A stretch of 64,000 nt of DNA, taken from assembly GCF_024166365.1 (NCBI RefSeq), contig NC_064821.1, positions 47,581,093 to 47,645,092 on the forward strand. The letters are read 5' to 3'. The first letter of the stretch is position 1; each line of letters starts with the position of its first letter. The notes under the pieces were generated by a model, which saw nothing but the letters and a program-made list of their open reading frames with translations, was not told where the DNA came from and did no database searches. Source of the DNA: Elephas maximus indicus (lineage: Eukaryota > Chordata > Mammalia > Proboscidea > Elephantidae). Made by a program: the position numbers and the translations under genes. Of this stretch, positions 21,703-34,020 are shown one piece after another.

Positions 21703-22440
21703 GCCTTCCCCAAACAAGGACGATCTGGGAAACACTCTTTTCAAATTCCTTTATCAACCTTCTGCGCTCACCTATTATCTCACCTGCTGTCTCATTCTCA
21801 CAGATGAGCCAGCTATCACAAAGGAACATCCCCCTCTTCCCTCTACAAATAAACAGACCCACTCATACTTATCCTCATCCTATCTCCCTTGCAATCTGTT
21901 CAATAGAGGTTCCTGGCAGGCCCCCTGCTCATGCTACCCTAAAGCCTTCTGTTATTTCCTCTGGCCCTACGCTCTCCACCCCGACCCAGCTTCCTTCGTC
22001 TTGTTATCTCCCTGTGCCTTCCTTCCTTCTGCTGTTGGTTCATGCAGTGCTTCCTCAAAGCCCCTCCGTGTGTTCTCCTGGCATCTTGCTGCCCTCCTTC
22101 CAAGCACCAATACGGGGTCTTTTCAGCTCATTTGTGTCAGTATTTGTTCACTGTCTCCTCAACTTGACTGTGAGTCTGTTGGAGGCAGCGGCGCTGCTCA
22201 TGATATCTCCAGTGGTTCATTCAGCCCAAACCCATGAGCCCAGACCTGAAAATGAGTTGCAAAGTCAAGGAGAAGGCACAACCTCAGAGTGCCAGGGAGG
22301 TGGGCAATGGTGCTGAACAGATCCTCCATGGGGAAAAGGTCTTGGGTTTTGATTCCTTTATTCAAGTTGATGTAATGCATTAGTATTAATACCAGAGGAG
22401 GTGGTAGCTATTTAGACAGAAGCACACTCAGAAGGCCTGT
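21703..22440. other. Unassigned sequence, possibly antisense L2
   Basis: Pyrimidine-rich. A 170-codon open frame (21804-22316, plus) is rich in Pro, Ser and Leu as expected of such sequence, has no known motif, and is not called as a gene. Confidence 0.4.
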
Positions 22441-22657
22441 GGACACTTAGCAATCTCTCGCCTCCAATCTATCACCTGGTCAAAGCCTCCATCAGCTCTT
22501 AAGTAGACCATTCAAAAATTCTTCAGTGATGTGCTTCCTCCTTCCACCTGACTCTACAAGATTACCCTCTACGTAGCAGCTAGAATAATTGTCTAACAAT
22601 TCAAACAAAATTACACCACTGCCCACTCATAACTTAGCATGACTTACCACCCGTTAG

Positions 22658-22860
22658 TGCCTAGTGCCTGAGTGGTACAAATGGCTAACACATTCGGGTG
22701 CTGACTGAAAGTCTGGAGGTCCCAGTCTATGCAGAGCCGCCTCAGAAGAAACTCCTGGTGGTCTGCTTCTGAAAAAGCAGACACTGCAAACCCTGTGGAG
22801 CACAGTTCTACTCTGACACCCATGAGTCGGGGTCATCTGGACAGAAACTGGTTTTACCAA
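22658..22860 (+). mobile_element. AfroSINE variant (RTE 5'-derived middle)
   Basis: Plus-oriented variant with 'gtggagcacagttctactct'. An 8-bp TSD, cccgttag, is at 22650-22657 and 22861-22868. Confidence 0.9.
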
Positions 22861-23181
22861 CCCGTTAGAACAAATCCTAGCCTTTTCTTGGCGGCCCTGG
22901 CCTGACCCTCCTCCTACTCTCTTCTCACCCCTCTGCTGTGGCCATACTGGCCTCTTTTAGGTTCTTCACACACTCAAGGCTTGTTTCCATTCTGGGCTCC
23001 TTCCCTCCCCCCAGAAATCTCTTCCCGCAGCTCTCCCCAGGGCTGCCCCCTCCATTTCAGGTCTACACTTAATTGTCACCTCCCAGGCACCCTGCTCTTG
23101 TATTGTCCTGTTTTGTTTCTTCCTAGGCTTATCTCCATCTGAGTTTTTATTATTGTTGTTTATTTTCTTGTTGATGTGTTT

Positions 23182-23539
23182 GTTGTTGTTGTTAGCTGCC
23201 ATCTAGTTGCTCTGACTCATGGTGACCCCATGTGCAATGGAACGAAACACTAACTGGTCCTGCACCATTCATCCCCATGATCGGTTGCCAGTCAGACTAT
23301 TGTGATCCACAGGGTTTTCACTGGCTTTTTTTTTCAGAAGCTGATCTCCAGGCCTTTCTTCCTAGTCCATCTTAGTCTGGAAGCTTTGCTGAAACCTGTT
23401 CAACATCATAGCAACACACAAGTCTCTACTGACAGATGGGTGGTGGCTGCACACAAGGTGCTTTGGCTAGGAATTGAACTGTCAGTTTTCTGGCATGGAA
23501 GGTGAGAGTTCTACCATTGAACCACCACTGCCCCCTTGG
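23182..23539 (-). mobile_element. tRNA-Gly-headed RTE SINE
   Basis: On its own strand the head is a tRNA-Gly-like sequence with A and B box positions near 23500-23535 and 23465-23475. This is followed by a block shared with the RTE 5' region and the RTE 3' end with a (AAC)n tail. A perfect 11-bp TSD, ttgatgtgttt, is at 23171-23181 and 23540-23550. Confidence 0.92.
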
Positions 23540-23700
23540 TTGATGTGTTTACTAGTACCCACCTTTTCCTTCAGAAATGAAGGTTCCCAAGAGCAGAGGC
23601 CTGTGCATCTATGCATCTCATCTAGCATTTCAAGGCTAAGTCTTCTGTGCCAAGAAGAATATCTGGGACAGCATAGGCTTGCTGAGTGGAAGAGTGAAGA

Positions 23701-23955
23701 AAATTTGAATTATTGTTAATTAAGAAAATTTGATTGAGGTGAAGAAAAAATACAGACAGTTAGGATAGCAAGAGCCCTAGGGTTCATCTAATCCCATACA
23801 ACATCCCTGAGGTGGACATCAGACTTGATCTGACCACTCGCAGTGACAGGGAGCTACGTATGGCTCAGCAGACATAGGGGTGATCAACAAGAGTGACCAA
23901 TGAGGTGACCCAATGAGGTGACACTACGCATCTTTCATGTGCTAATTTATTCATT
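23701..23955. repeat. Possible L3/MIR-type relic
   Basis: 'agggttcatctaatcccata' followed by 'gacagggagctacgtatggc' resembles ancient L3/MIR3-like sequence. The family is uncertain. Confidence 0.35.
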
Positions 23956-23956
23956 G

Positions 23957-24190
23957 CAGCCCTAGTGGAGCACTGATTAAAGCATTCAGCTGCTAACCAA
24001 AAAGTCGGTGGTTTGAACCCACCAGCCGCTATGCAGGAGAAAGATGTGGCCAGCCGCTATGCAGGAGAAAGATGTGGCCATCACCTTCTGTAAAGATTAC
24101 AACCTTGGAAACCCTATGGGGCAGCTCTACTCTGTCCTTTAGGGTTGCTATGAATCGGACTCGACAGCAATGGATTTTTGGTTTTAATTT
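23957..24190 (+). mobile_element. AfroSINE with an internal 28-bp tandem duplication
   Basis: Long-form AfroSINE in which 24023-24050 and 24051-24078 are identical 28-mers covering the 'cagccgct...gatgtggc' block. The flanks '(c/t)taattta' may be the TSD. Confidence 0.92.
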
Positions 24191-24201
24191 ACTAATCTCA
24201 C

Positions 24202-24718
24202 CGTTACGGATTGAACTGTGTCCCCCCAAAACATGTGTCAACTTGGCTAGGCCACGATTCCCAGTTTTGTTTGATTGTCCACCATTTTGTCATCTGATGT
24301 GATTTTCCTATGTTTTGGAAATTCATCTCTATGATGTTAATGAGATGGGATTAGCAGCAGTTATGTTAATGAGGCAGGACTCAATCTATAAGATTAGGTT
24401 TGTCTTAAGCCGATCTTTTTTGAGATTGAAAAGAGAGAAATGAGCAGAGAGACATGGGGACCTCATACTACCAAGAAAGCAGTGCTAGGAGCTGAGCGTG
24501 CCCTTTGGACCCGGGGTTCCTGCATGGAAAAGCTGCTCAATCAGGGGAAGATTGATGGCAAGGAACTTCTTCCAGAGTTGACAGAGAGAAAGCTTTCCCC
24601 TAGAGCTGGCACCCTGAATTCGAACTTCTAGCCTACTAGACTATGAGAGAATGAACTTGTTTGTTGAAGCCATCCACTTGTGGTATTTCTGTTATAGCAG
24701 CACTAGATAACTAAGACC
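24202..24718 (+). mobile_element. Solo LTR, ERVL-MaLR type (family 1)
   Basis: Runs from 'cgttacggattgaactgtgt' to 'agcactagataactaagac'. It has all family-1 blocks, including 'cttggctaggcc', 'gttaatgaggcagga' and 'gccatccacttgtggtattt'. Confidence 0.88.
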
Positions 24719-24859
24719 CACTCTCCACTCTAATTCCACCACTTAGCATAGCTTTTATTGAGCACATTCTCAATGGGGAATGCAGACATATAAGAAAAAA
24801 ATAACGTAATTTGGTACTACAGGTGTGAGAGCTGTACCAGGTAGCACGGGAGGAGGCTG

Positions 24860-25018
24860 ATGGTGAAGCCTAGGTTTAAATTCCAGCTTTGCCCTTTCCT
24901 AGCTGTGTCTCGGCATTGATAAAACACTTGTAAAGATTAAAAGGGATGGTGGAGGAAAGTGCCCCTCATAATGCCTACCACGTAATAAATGCCCCATAAA
25001 TATTTGTTTCCCTTCTCC
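24860..25018 (+). repeat. MIR
   Basis: 'aggtttaaattccagctttg' and 'ccttacgtaata'-type blocks of MIR (here 'gcctaccacgtaataaatgc') in sense order. Confidence 0.72.
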
Positions 25019-25021
25019 CAT

Positions 25022-25140
25022 ACAGTGGACAGGTGCAATGGTTAAGTACTTAGCTGTTAACCAAAAGGTTGGCAGTTTGAACCCACCCAGTGGCTCCATG
25101 AGAGAAAGACCTGACAACTAGTCCCTTAAAGATAGTTGTT
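25022..25140 (+). mobile_element. AfroSINE head, cut at the L1 junction
   Basis: Long-form AfroSINE from 'gtggacaggtgcaatggtta' to 'cccttaaagat'. It stops where the L1 begins. Confidence 0.85.
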
Positions 25141-25679
25141 GGGAGGCAGTCCAAGATGGTGGAGTAGTCAGGTGTTTCATAACATCCCTCTTGCAACAAA
25201 GAGCCAAGAAAACAAGTGAATTCAATATAGATGACAACTTTGGAACCCTGAGCATCAAAGACAAGGCTCAAGAATCAAGTGGAAGGAGAGACAGTATAAA
25301 AACAGTAGACATGGAGAATTATGGATCACTGGTGTCCTGCTACCTGAACCTGCATAATGTGGCCATATTGAGACAAAGCAAGCAGCATTCTCAGCCAAAA
25401 CCCCATCACCTGGTGCAGCCAAACAGGTGTGACTCTGCAGTCATGTCCAGAGCCAGGCAGGAGTGCTTCCCACCCAGCAGAAGTTAAGTGGATGCACCCC
25501 ACCCACCATGCCTACTCCAGCCCAATGTGCCAGAGGCCCACAGGTCTGTAGGGTCCCCCACCCTTTTCTCTCATCCCCCCACCTCATATGCAATTGTAGC
25601 ACCCACCACTGCCCCACCCCCTAAGCTAGACCCATACCAGGGGCCCACTGGCCTGCAGCACCTCCTACAGCACCAGCAG

Positions 25680-25935
25680 TGCCTCCCATTCCCTTCAGCC
25701 ACCCACACCAGAGTCTCATGGTTCTGCAGTGCCTCCTACAGTGCTGGCAGTGACTCCCACTTCCTCCAACCACCTGTGCCGGAGACTTGAAGACCAGTAG
25801 TACCTCCTACTCCTTCCAGCCATCTGCACTGGGGTTCTGAGGGCTGGTGGAGCCTCCCATTCCCTCCAGCTGCCCCCACTGGGGGTCCAAAGACCAGTGA
25901 AGCCTCTTACTCCCTCCAGCCACCTGCGCTGGGAG
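25680..25935 (+). repeat. 50-bp tandem repeat in the L1 5' UTR
   Basis: The anchor 'tccttccagc / tccctccagc' recurs at 25691, 25761, 25811, 25861 and 25911. The spacings are 70, 50, 50 and 50 bp. Each unit also contains 'cactggg.gt'- and 'ccagtg'-like parts. L1 promoters in some mammals are built from tandem monomers; here the unit is much shorter. Confidence 0.8.
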
Positions 25936-26582
25936 CCCAAGGACTGGCTGCACAACCTCCCCATGACGTGCTCTAGCGGACAGGGGCATGCCCTCCAAAC
26001 AGGCACCTAAGAACAGGCAACATCCCCCCTGCCTTGCCCTCTGCAGTGCCCCCATCCCTGCAACAGGAGGCTTGTAACTGCTCCAAACACCACCACACAG
26101 CCCTTCCTGCCCATGACCACAGTGAGAGTTTCCACACCACCCACCTGGTAACTAACTGACAACCTGGGCACCCTAATCCTGACCACCCAGCAATCAGCAG
26201 AACACACACACAACACCCAACCCAATGACCAGGGAGAACACCCCCTGCACCCATGGCCAGGTAATCAGCCAGACAGATACATCACCTCACCAGAAATGCC
26301 AGCTACATTCTCAGCAGCCCCACAAGACCCAGTAAACAGAGATCCATGCTCATACACACAGTTACTGGCCCACCTACCCAGAGATAGGAGGTAAGAGCTT
26401 TAATGTAGCCAGATTAAAGACCAGAGTAGTATACACACTGCCTACTTGGATAAATCAAATCAAATCAAAACAAAACAATACAAAAATACAGGACACAGCA
26501 AACAAACAGACAATAAATAAATAACTTCTTGATTCCTTGGAGACAACAGATGATATAGAATCACATAAAGAAGCAGGAGAAG

Positions 26583-27490
26583 ATGGCTCCAGCAAGTGAA
26601 AAATTGAAGAACCAGAAAACCTTCTGGAGGAAGAAACGGCAATGGAACTACCTGGTAAGAAATTCAAAAGACTAATATATAGAGCTGTCCAAGAGATCAA
26701 GGAAAACACAGACAAAACCAAGGAAAACAGACAAAATCAAGAAAAACACAGGCAAAACAATAGAAGAACTCAGGAAAACAATACTAGAACAAAATGACAA
26801 AATAAACAGACAAGTAGAAACCATACAAACACAGCAACTAGAAACCAAAAAGATTAACAATAAAATTTCGGAAATAGACAACTCAATAGAAAGATATTGG
26901 AGCAGAATTGAAACAATGGAAGACAAAATCAGTGAATTTGAAGACAGATCCCTTGGCACCAATTTGTTTGAGAAAAATCAGAAAAAAGAATGAAGAAAGC
27001 CTAAGAATTATGTGGGACACTATCAAGAGGAGATCGGAGATCCAGAACAGGGAGAAGCAATGGAAAACACAGAGAAAACTACCAAAGATTTGCTGGCAGA
27101 AACCTTCCCTAATATCGTGAAAGATGAGAAGATATCAGCCCAAAAGCTCAATAAAATCCATACAGGGTATACCCTAAAGGGAAGTCACCAAGACATATCA
27201 TAATCAAACTTGCCAAAACCAAAGACAAAGAAAAATCCTGAGATCAGCTCAGGAAAAATGAAAAGTTGCCTACAAAGGGGAAACAAGACAAAGCTCTGAT
27301 TACTCACAGAAACCATGCAAGCAAGAAAGCAATGAGATGGCGTACATAAAACCTTCAAAGAAAAAATTGCCAACCAAGAGTTATATATCCAACAAAACTG
27401 TCTCTCAAATATGATCACAAAATTAGGACATTTCCAGATAAACAGAAAGTAAGGGAATTTGTAAAAACCAGACCAAACTACAAGAAATAT
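26583..27490 (+). pseudogene. L1 ORF1 remnant
   Basis: The A-rich, Lys/Glu/Gln-rich coiled-coil part lies at about 26650-26940 and the RNA-binding C-terminal part at about 26990-27320. Fragments such as NIVKDEKISAQKLNKIHTGY are readable, but in shifting frames with stops. The intact protein would be an RNA-binding trimer that packages L1 RNA; this copy encodes no such product. Confidence 0.8.
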
Positions 27491-28735
27491 TAAAGGGAGT
27501 ACTTTGAACAGAGAATCAACAACATCAGACAATAGCCTGAGATTAGGACACAGGACAGCATCAGCTAGATATAATTCTCGAAAATAAAACAAAACTAAAA
27601 GACTGAAAACAGGGAAACAGAGACTTCAATCTATCAATGATGATTACATCAAAACAAAAAAGAGGAAATAAACAGTGTAGTTACAGAACTTTTATATGGA
27701 GAGGAAGTCAAGGCAATATCAAGAAATAAGACTGGTTTAAACTTAGGAAGATAAAGGTAAGTTTCAAGGTAACCACAAAGAAAGTTAACAAATGTACTCA
27801 TCAAAATAAAAAAAGAAGAAAAACATAAAGACTCAGTAAACACACACACACACAAAAAAAACACAAAATCAACAACAATGAAAGAAAAGAAAATCCACAA
27901 ACAGAAAGAACTCAGCACAGAAAATTAAGTGGAACAAAGAAACCATCAATACCACAAAAAAAAGTACAACAAAATGACAGCAATAAACTCATACCTATTG
28001 ATAATCACACTGAATGTAAATGCCTTTAAGGCACCAATAAAAGGATGGAGAGTGGCAGAATGGATTACAAAAAGAAAAGAAAAAAAAAACACTACTCATC
28101 AATATGCTGTCTGTAAGATATGCACTTTACACACAAAGGCATAACCTAAAACTGAAGGAATAGAAAAATTATATCTCAAGCAAATAATAACCAAAAAGAA
28201 CAGAAGCGGTAATATCAATCTCTGATAAAATAGACTTTAAGGCAAAATCCACCATAAAAGATAAGGAAGGAAATAATATAATAATTAAAGGGTCAATTCA
28301 CCAGGAGAACATAACCATAATAAATATATACGCACTTAATGACAGGGCTCCAAAATGCATAAAGCAAACTCTAACAGCATTGAAAAGAGAAATAGACAGC
28401 TCCAAAATAATAGTATGAGACTTCAACACACCACTTTGGGTGAAGGACAGAGCATCTGGAAAGAAACCCAGCAAAGACACAGGAGATCAAAATGCAACAA
28501 TCAAGCAACTTAACTCATAGATGTACACAGAATACTCCACCCAACAGCAGCAAAGTATACATTCTTTTCTAATGCACATGGGACATTCTCCAGAACAGAC
28601 CACATTTTAGGCAACAAAGCAACCCTCCATAAAATCCAAAACATCGAAATAATACAAAGCATTCTCTCTGATCGCAGCACCATAAAAATAGAAATCAATA
28701 ATAGGAAGAGCAAGGGAAAAAAATCAAATACATGG

Positions 28736-29220
28736 TGTCATGAATTGAATTGTGTCCCCCAAAAATATCTGTCAACTTGGCTAGGTCATGATTCCCTTGT
28801 ATGATTGTCTACAATTTTATCTTCTGATGTGATTTCCTATGTGTTATAAATCCTAGGATTAGTGGCAGTTATACTAATGTGGTCTACAAAACTAATAGTG
28901 TCTTAAGCCAATCTCTTTTGAGATATAAAAGATAGAAGCAAGCAGAGAGACATGGGGACCTCATACCACCAAGAAAGCAATACTGGAAGCAGAGTGCATT
29001 CTTTGGGCCTGAGGTTCCTGCACTGAGATGCTCCCAGACCAAGGGACGACTGAGGACAAGGACCTTCCTCCAGAGCTGACACAGAGAGAAAGCATTCCCC
29101 TGGAGCTTGTGCCCTGAATTTGGACTTCTAGCCTACTGGACTGTGAGAGAATAAATTTCTCTTTCTTAAAGCTATCCCCTTGTGGTATTTCTGTTATAGC
29201 AGCACTAGATGACTAAGACA
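28736..29220 (+). mobile_element. Solo LTR, ERVL-MaLR type, in L1 ORF2
   Basis: 485 bp from 'tgtcatgaattgaattgtgt' to 'actagatgactaagaca'. L1 sequence resumes after a 5-nt stretch (aatag) that may be the mutated copy of the catgg target. A TATA-like 'gagatataaaag' is at about 28920. Confidence 0.9.
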
Positions 29221-31692
29221 AATAGAAACTAAATAACATCTTGCTTAAAAACCCACTGGGTATAGAGGAAATCAAAGATAGAATAAAAGAATTCCTAGAA
29301 TCGAACGGGAATGAAAACACATCTTATCAAAACCTTTGGGACACAGCAAAACCAGCACTTAAAACTCAATTTATAGCAATAAACACATGCATCAAAAAAG
29401 AAGGTCCAAAATTCAAATATTAATCCTACAACTTGAACAAATAGAAAAAGGGCAGCAAAAGAAGGCCACAATCATCAGAAGAAAGAAAATAATAAAAATT
29501 AGAGCAGAAATAAATGAAATAGAGAACAGAAGAACAATAGACTCAACAAGACTAGAAGGTGGTTCTTTGAAAGGATCAACAAAACCAACAAACCATTCGC
29601 CTAACTGACAAAAGGGAAGCGGGGGAGGAAGCAAATTACCTGAACAAGAAATAAGATGGGCAACATTACAACAGAACCAACTGAAATAAAAAAGATCATA
29701 ACAATACTAGGAAAAAATTGTACTCCAGCAAATTTGAAAATCTAGAGGAAATGGACACATTTCTAGACAAATACTACTACCTAAAGAAACAAACCGAGGT
29801 AGAAAAACTGAACAGACCCATAACAAAAGAAGAGAATGAAGAGGTAAAAAAAAATCTCCCAACAACAACAACAAAAAAACCTGGCCTGGACAGCTTCATT
29901 GGAGTATTCTACCAAATACTCAGAGAAGAGCACACCACTACTACTCAAACTATTTCAGAGCATAGAAAAGGAAGGAATACTGCCAAACTCATTCTATGAA
30001 GCCAATATAATCTTGATACCAAAGCCAGGCAAAGATACCACAAAGAAAGAACATTATAGACTAATATCTCTCATGAATATAGATACAAAAATGCTCAACA
30101 AAATTCTAGCCAATAGTATTCAACAGCATATTAAAAAAATGATTCATCGTGACCAAGTGGGATTCATACCAGGTATGCAAGGATGATTCTACATTAAAAA
30201 ATCAACCAACATAATCCACCACATAAATAAAACAAACAAAAATAATCACACGATCACCTCAATTATTGCTGAAGTGGCATTTGATAAAGTCCAACACCCA
30301 TTCCTGATATAAACTCTCAGCAAAATAGGAACAGAAGGGTAATTCCTCAGCATAATAAAGGACATTCATACAAAACCAACAGCCAACATTATTCTCAATG
30401 GAGACAGACTGAAAGCATTCCCCTTGAGAATGGGAACCAGACAAGGATGCCCTTTATCACTACTCTTACTTGACATTGTGCTGGAAATCCTAGCTAGAGC
30501 AGCAAGGAAAGAAAAAGAAATAAAGAGCATCCAAATTGATAAGGAAGAAGTAAAACTATCCCTATTTGCAGATTATATGATCCCATACATAGAAAACCGT
30601 TCCACAAGATTCCACAAGAAAGCTACTGGAACTAATAGAAGGATTTAGCAAAGTAGCAGATACAAGATCAACATACAAAAATCAGTTGGATTCCTCTACA
30701 CCAACAAAGAGAACTTTGAAAAGGAAATCATGAAAACAATAGCTCTCCAAAAGATAAAATACTTCGGAATAAATCTAACCAGGAATGTAAAAGACCTATA
30801 CAAAGAAAACTACAAAATGCTACTGTAAGAAAGCAAAAGTGACATACATAAATGGAAAAACATATCATGCTCGTGGATAGGAAGACTCAACATTGTGAAA
30901 AGGTCAATTTTACCCAATGTAATCTACAGATATAAGGTAACCTTGATCCACATTCCAACAGTACTCTTTAACGAGATGGAAAAACTAATCATTAACTTTA
31001 TATGGAAAGGAAAGAGGCCCCAGATAAGTAAAGTATTACTGAAGAAGAAGGATGAAGTAGGAGACCTCACACTACCTGATCTCAGAACCTACTATACAGC
31101 CATGGTAGTCAAAATAGCCTGGTACTGGTACAATGACAGACACGTAGACCAATGGAACAGAACTGAGAACCCAGATGTAAATATATCCACCTATGGACAG
31201 TTGACCTTTGACAAAGGGTCAAAGCCCATTACAAGGGAGAAAAGACAGTCTCTTTAACAAACCGTGCTGGCGAAACTGGTGTCCATTCGTAAAAAAAAAA
31301 AATGAAACAGGATCCATACCTCACACCATACACAAAAATTAACTCAAAATGGATCAAAGACCTATACACGAAACCTAAAACCATAAAGATCATGGAAAAA
31401 AAAATAGGAACAAACACTAGGGCCCTAATATATGGCATAAATATAATACCAAACATAACTAAAAATGCACAAACAGCAGAAGATGAACTAGATAAATGGG
31501 ACCTCCTAAAAATTTGATGCTATGCTTATCAAAAGACTTCTCCAAAAGACTAAAAAGAGAACTCACGGACCAGGAAAAAAATTTTGGCTACAACATATCC
31601 GACAAGGGTCTAATCTCTAAAATTTATAGAAAATTTCAACACCTCAACAACAAAAACACAAACAATCTTATTAAAAAATGAGCAAAGGATAT

Positions 31693-32220
31693 TGTCATGG
31701 ATTGAATTATGTCCCCCCAAAAATGTGTGTATCAACTTGGTTAGGCCATGATTCCCAGTATTCTGTGATTGTCCTCTACTTTGTGATTGTAATTTAAGTT
31801 AAAGAAGATAAGGGTGGGATTGTAATACCCTTACCAGGTCACATCCCTGATCCATTGTAAAGGCAGCTTCCCTGCAGTGTGGCCTGCACCTCCTTTTATC
31901 TCTCAAGAGATAAAAGGAAAGGGAAGTAAGCAGAAAGTTGGGGACCTCATACCACCAAGAAAGCAGAGCTGGGAATAGAGCACATCCTTTGGACCTCAGG
32001 TTCTTGTGCTGAGATGTTCCTGTGCGGAGATGCTCCCAGATCAAAGGAAGACTGAAGATGAGGACCCTCCTCCAGAGCTGACACAGAGAGAAAGCCTTCG
32101 CCTGGAGCCTGCACCCTGAATTTGGACTTTTAGCCTACTTTACTATGAGAGAATAAATTTCTTCGTTAAAGCCATCCACTTGTGGTATTTCCGTTATAGC
32201 AGCACTAGATGACTAAGACA
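31693..32220 (+). mobile_element. Solo LTR, ERVL-MaLR type, in L1 ORF2, perfect 5-bp TSD
   Basis: 528 bp beginning 'tgtcatggattgaattatgt' and ending 'agatgactaagaca'. The L1 word gatat is duplicated at 31688-31692 and 32221-32225. It belongs to the subfamily with the 'ccttttatctct' palindrome (31892-31917), as do the LTRs at 53.7 and 55.2 kb. Confidence 0.93.
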
Positions 32221-34020
32221 GATATGAACAGACACTTCACCAAAGAGGATATTCTGACAGCTGACAAACACATGAGGAAACGCTTCTGATAATTATCCAT
32301 CAGAGAAATGCAAATGAAAACTACAATGAGATACCATCTCACCCCGACATTACTAGCACTAATCAAAAAACCAGAAAATAACAAATGTTGGAGAGGTTGT
32401 GGAGAGATTGGAACTCTTGTACACTGCTGGTGGGAATGTAAAATGGTACAACCACTATGGAAAACAGCAGTATGGCACTTCCTTAAAGACCTAGAAATAG
32501 AAATACCATATGACCCAGCAATCCCACTCCTAGGTATATATCCTAAAGAAATAAGAGTTGTGACATGAATAGACATATGCACACCCATGTCCACTGCAGC
32601 ATTATTCATAATAGAAAAAAGATGGAAACAACCTAAGTGCCCATCAACAGATGAATGGATTAACAAACTGTGTTACATACACACAATGAAATACTATGCA
32701 ATGATAAAGAATAGTGACAAAACTGCAACCATGGATGAATTTGGAGGACATTATGCCGAGTGAAATAAGTTAATCACAAAAGGACAAATATTGCATGAGA
32801 CCACTATTATAAAGAAACAAGAAAAGATTTACACATAGAAAAACAAAAACAAACAAATAAAAACATTCTTTGATGGTTGCCAGGGATGGGAGGGGAAGGG
32901 ACGGATAGTAGACACATGTTAATTCTGGTGAAGGGAAAGGCAATACACAATATCGGGAAAGTCAGCCGAACATGACCAAGGCATAGGAGGACACTGAGAA
33001 GAACAAAAGAACAAAGGGCAGCAATGGTAATTACCACAGCAGGGACAATCCTGCAACAATAGCATTAACAAACACTAATTTATGAATGGATACATAGGTA
33101 GATAGGTTTGCCAAGAGGTGTAGAAGAGTGTATGGGAACACACCCACCTACAGATATAAGTTTGGTGGTGGATATTTCTACATACATAACTGTAGGTGCT
33201 GCTTGTGTATTAACACAGACCATAGAGCACACAAGGGCCACAGTCAGGGCAACTTCTTAGACATAACCAAACAGCTGGTGGGACAAAGTTCCTAGACTCC
33301 AAGGCAAAGGACCATAGACTTGGGGGACATCTACGTTAATTGGCACAACACAGTCTATAAAGACAAAGTTCAGCATACTACTTTGTTGAGTAGCATCCAG
33401 AGTCTTAAAAGCTTTACAGCAGCATCTAAGATACATCTGTTGGTCTCTTACCATCTGGAACAAAGGAGAGTGAAGAAAACCAAAGATTCAAGGGGGATCA
33501 CATGAACCACAGCCTACACGACCCTGAGACCAGAAGAACGAGATGGTGCCCAGCTACCACACCAACCACTCTCACTGGGATCACAACAGAGGGTCCCGGA
33601 CAGAGTGGGAGAAAAAATGTAGAACAAAAAATCAAATTCACAAAAAAGTCCAGACTTACTGGTCTGACAGAGACTGAAGGAACCCCTGAGATTATGGCCC
33701 TAAGACACCTTTCTGAACTGGAAATGAAGCCACTCCTGGAGACCACCTTTTAGCCAAAAACCATAGACAGGCCCATAAAATACAGTAACACCCAAGAGGA
33801 ACATGCTTCTTAGAACAATCAATTATACAAGATGAAAAGGGCAACATTTGCCCAAAAGCAAAGATGAAAAGGCAGGAAGGGATCAAAAATCATGACAAAA
33901 GGAAACAGGGAATCCAGGGTGGAAATAGGGAGAGTGCTGACACATTGTGTGGAATGAAATTAGTGTTGCAGAACACTTTACGTACAAACTATCAAATGGG
34001 AGATTAAAAAAAAAAAAAGA

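Larger units (their letters stand above)
22441..23700 (-). repeat. L2 LINE 3' region, antisense, with two SINE insertions
   Basis: The antisense order of 'gtggccatactggcctcttt', 'cccagaaatctcttcccgca' and 'ggtctacacttaattgtcac' matches what is usually seen for L2. It is interrupted at 22658-22860 and 23182-23539 and resumes to about 23700. Confidence 0.65.
27974..32567 (+). pseudogene. L1 ORF2 remnant (endonuclease and reverse transcriptase)
   Basis: Starts MTAINSYLLIITLNVNAFKA, the L1 ORF2 N-terminal endonuclease signature (MT.NS....TLN.N...). The endonuclease region runs to about 28730. The reverse transcriptase spans about 29850-30700 ([27 protein letters not shown]). The catalytic motif reads FADY at 30565-30576 in place of FADD, so a key aspartate is lost. 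The C-terminal part ends near NKCWRGCGE...GTLVHCWWE...[10 protein letters not shown] at 32390-32560. Many frameshifts and stops and two LTR insertions confirm a dead copy. Confidence 0.9.
25141..34018 (+). mobile_element. Nearly full-length L1 LINE, decayed, with two LTR insertions
   Basis: Starts 'gggaggcagtccaagatggt', the expected L1 5' end. It continues through a long 5' UTR, ORF1 remnant, ORF2 remnant and 3' UTR to a poly-A at 34006-34018. Two solo LTRs (28736-29220 and 31693-32220) split ORF2. Possible TSDs aaagat(a/t)g(t/c)tgttg at 25128-25141 and 34016-34029 match at 12 of 14 positions. All reading frames are broken, so it cannot move by itself. Confidence 0.93.

Noticed and set aside
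21804-22316. 170-codon open frame, plus strand
   Set aside because: Pyrimidine-rich DNA with biased Pro/Ser/Leu composition, no domain, no splice or promoter context; probably old L2-like sequence.
25680-25935. CRISPR array from the regularly spaced repeats
   Set aside because: The units are contiguous and diverged, there are no unique spacers, and they lie in an L1 5' UTR of a mammalian genome.
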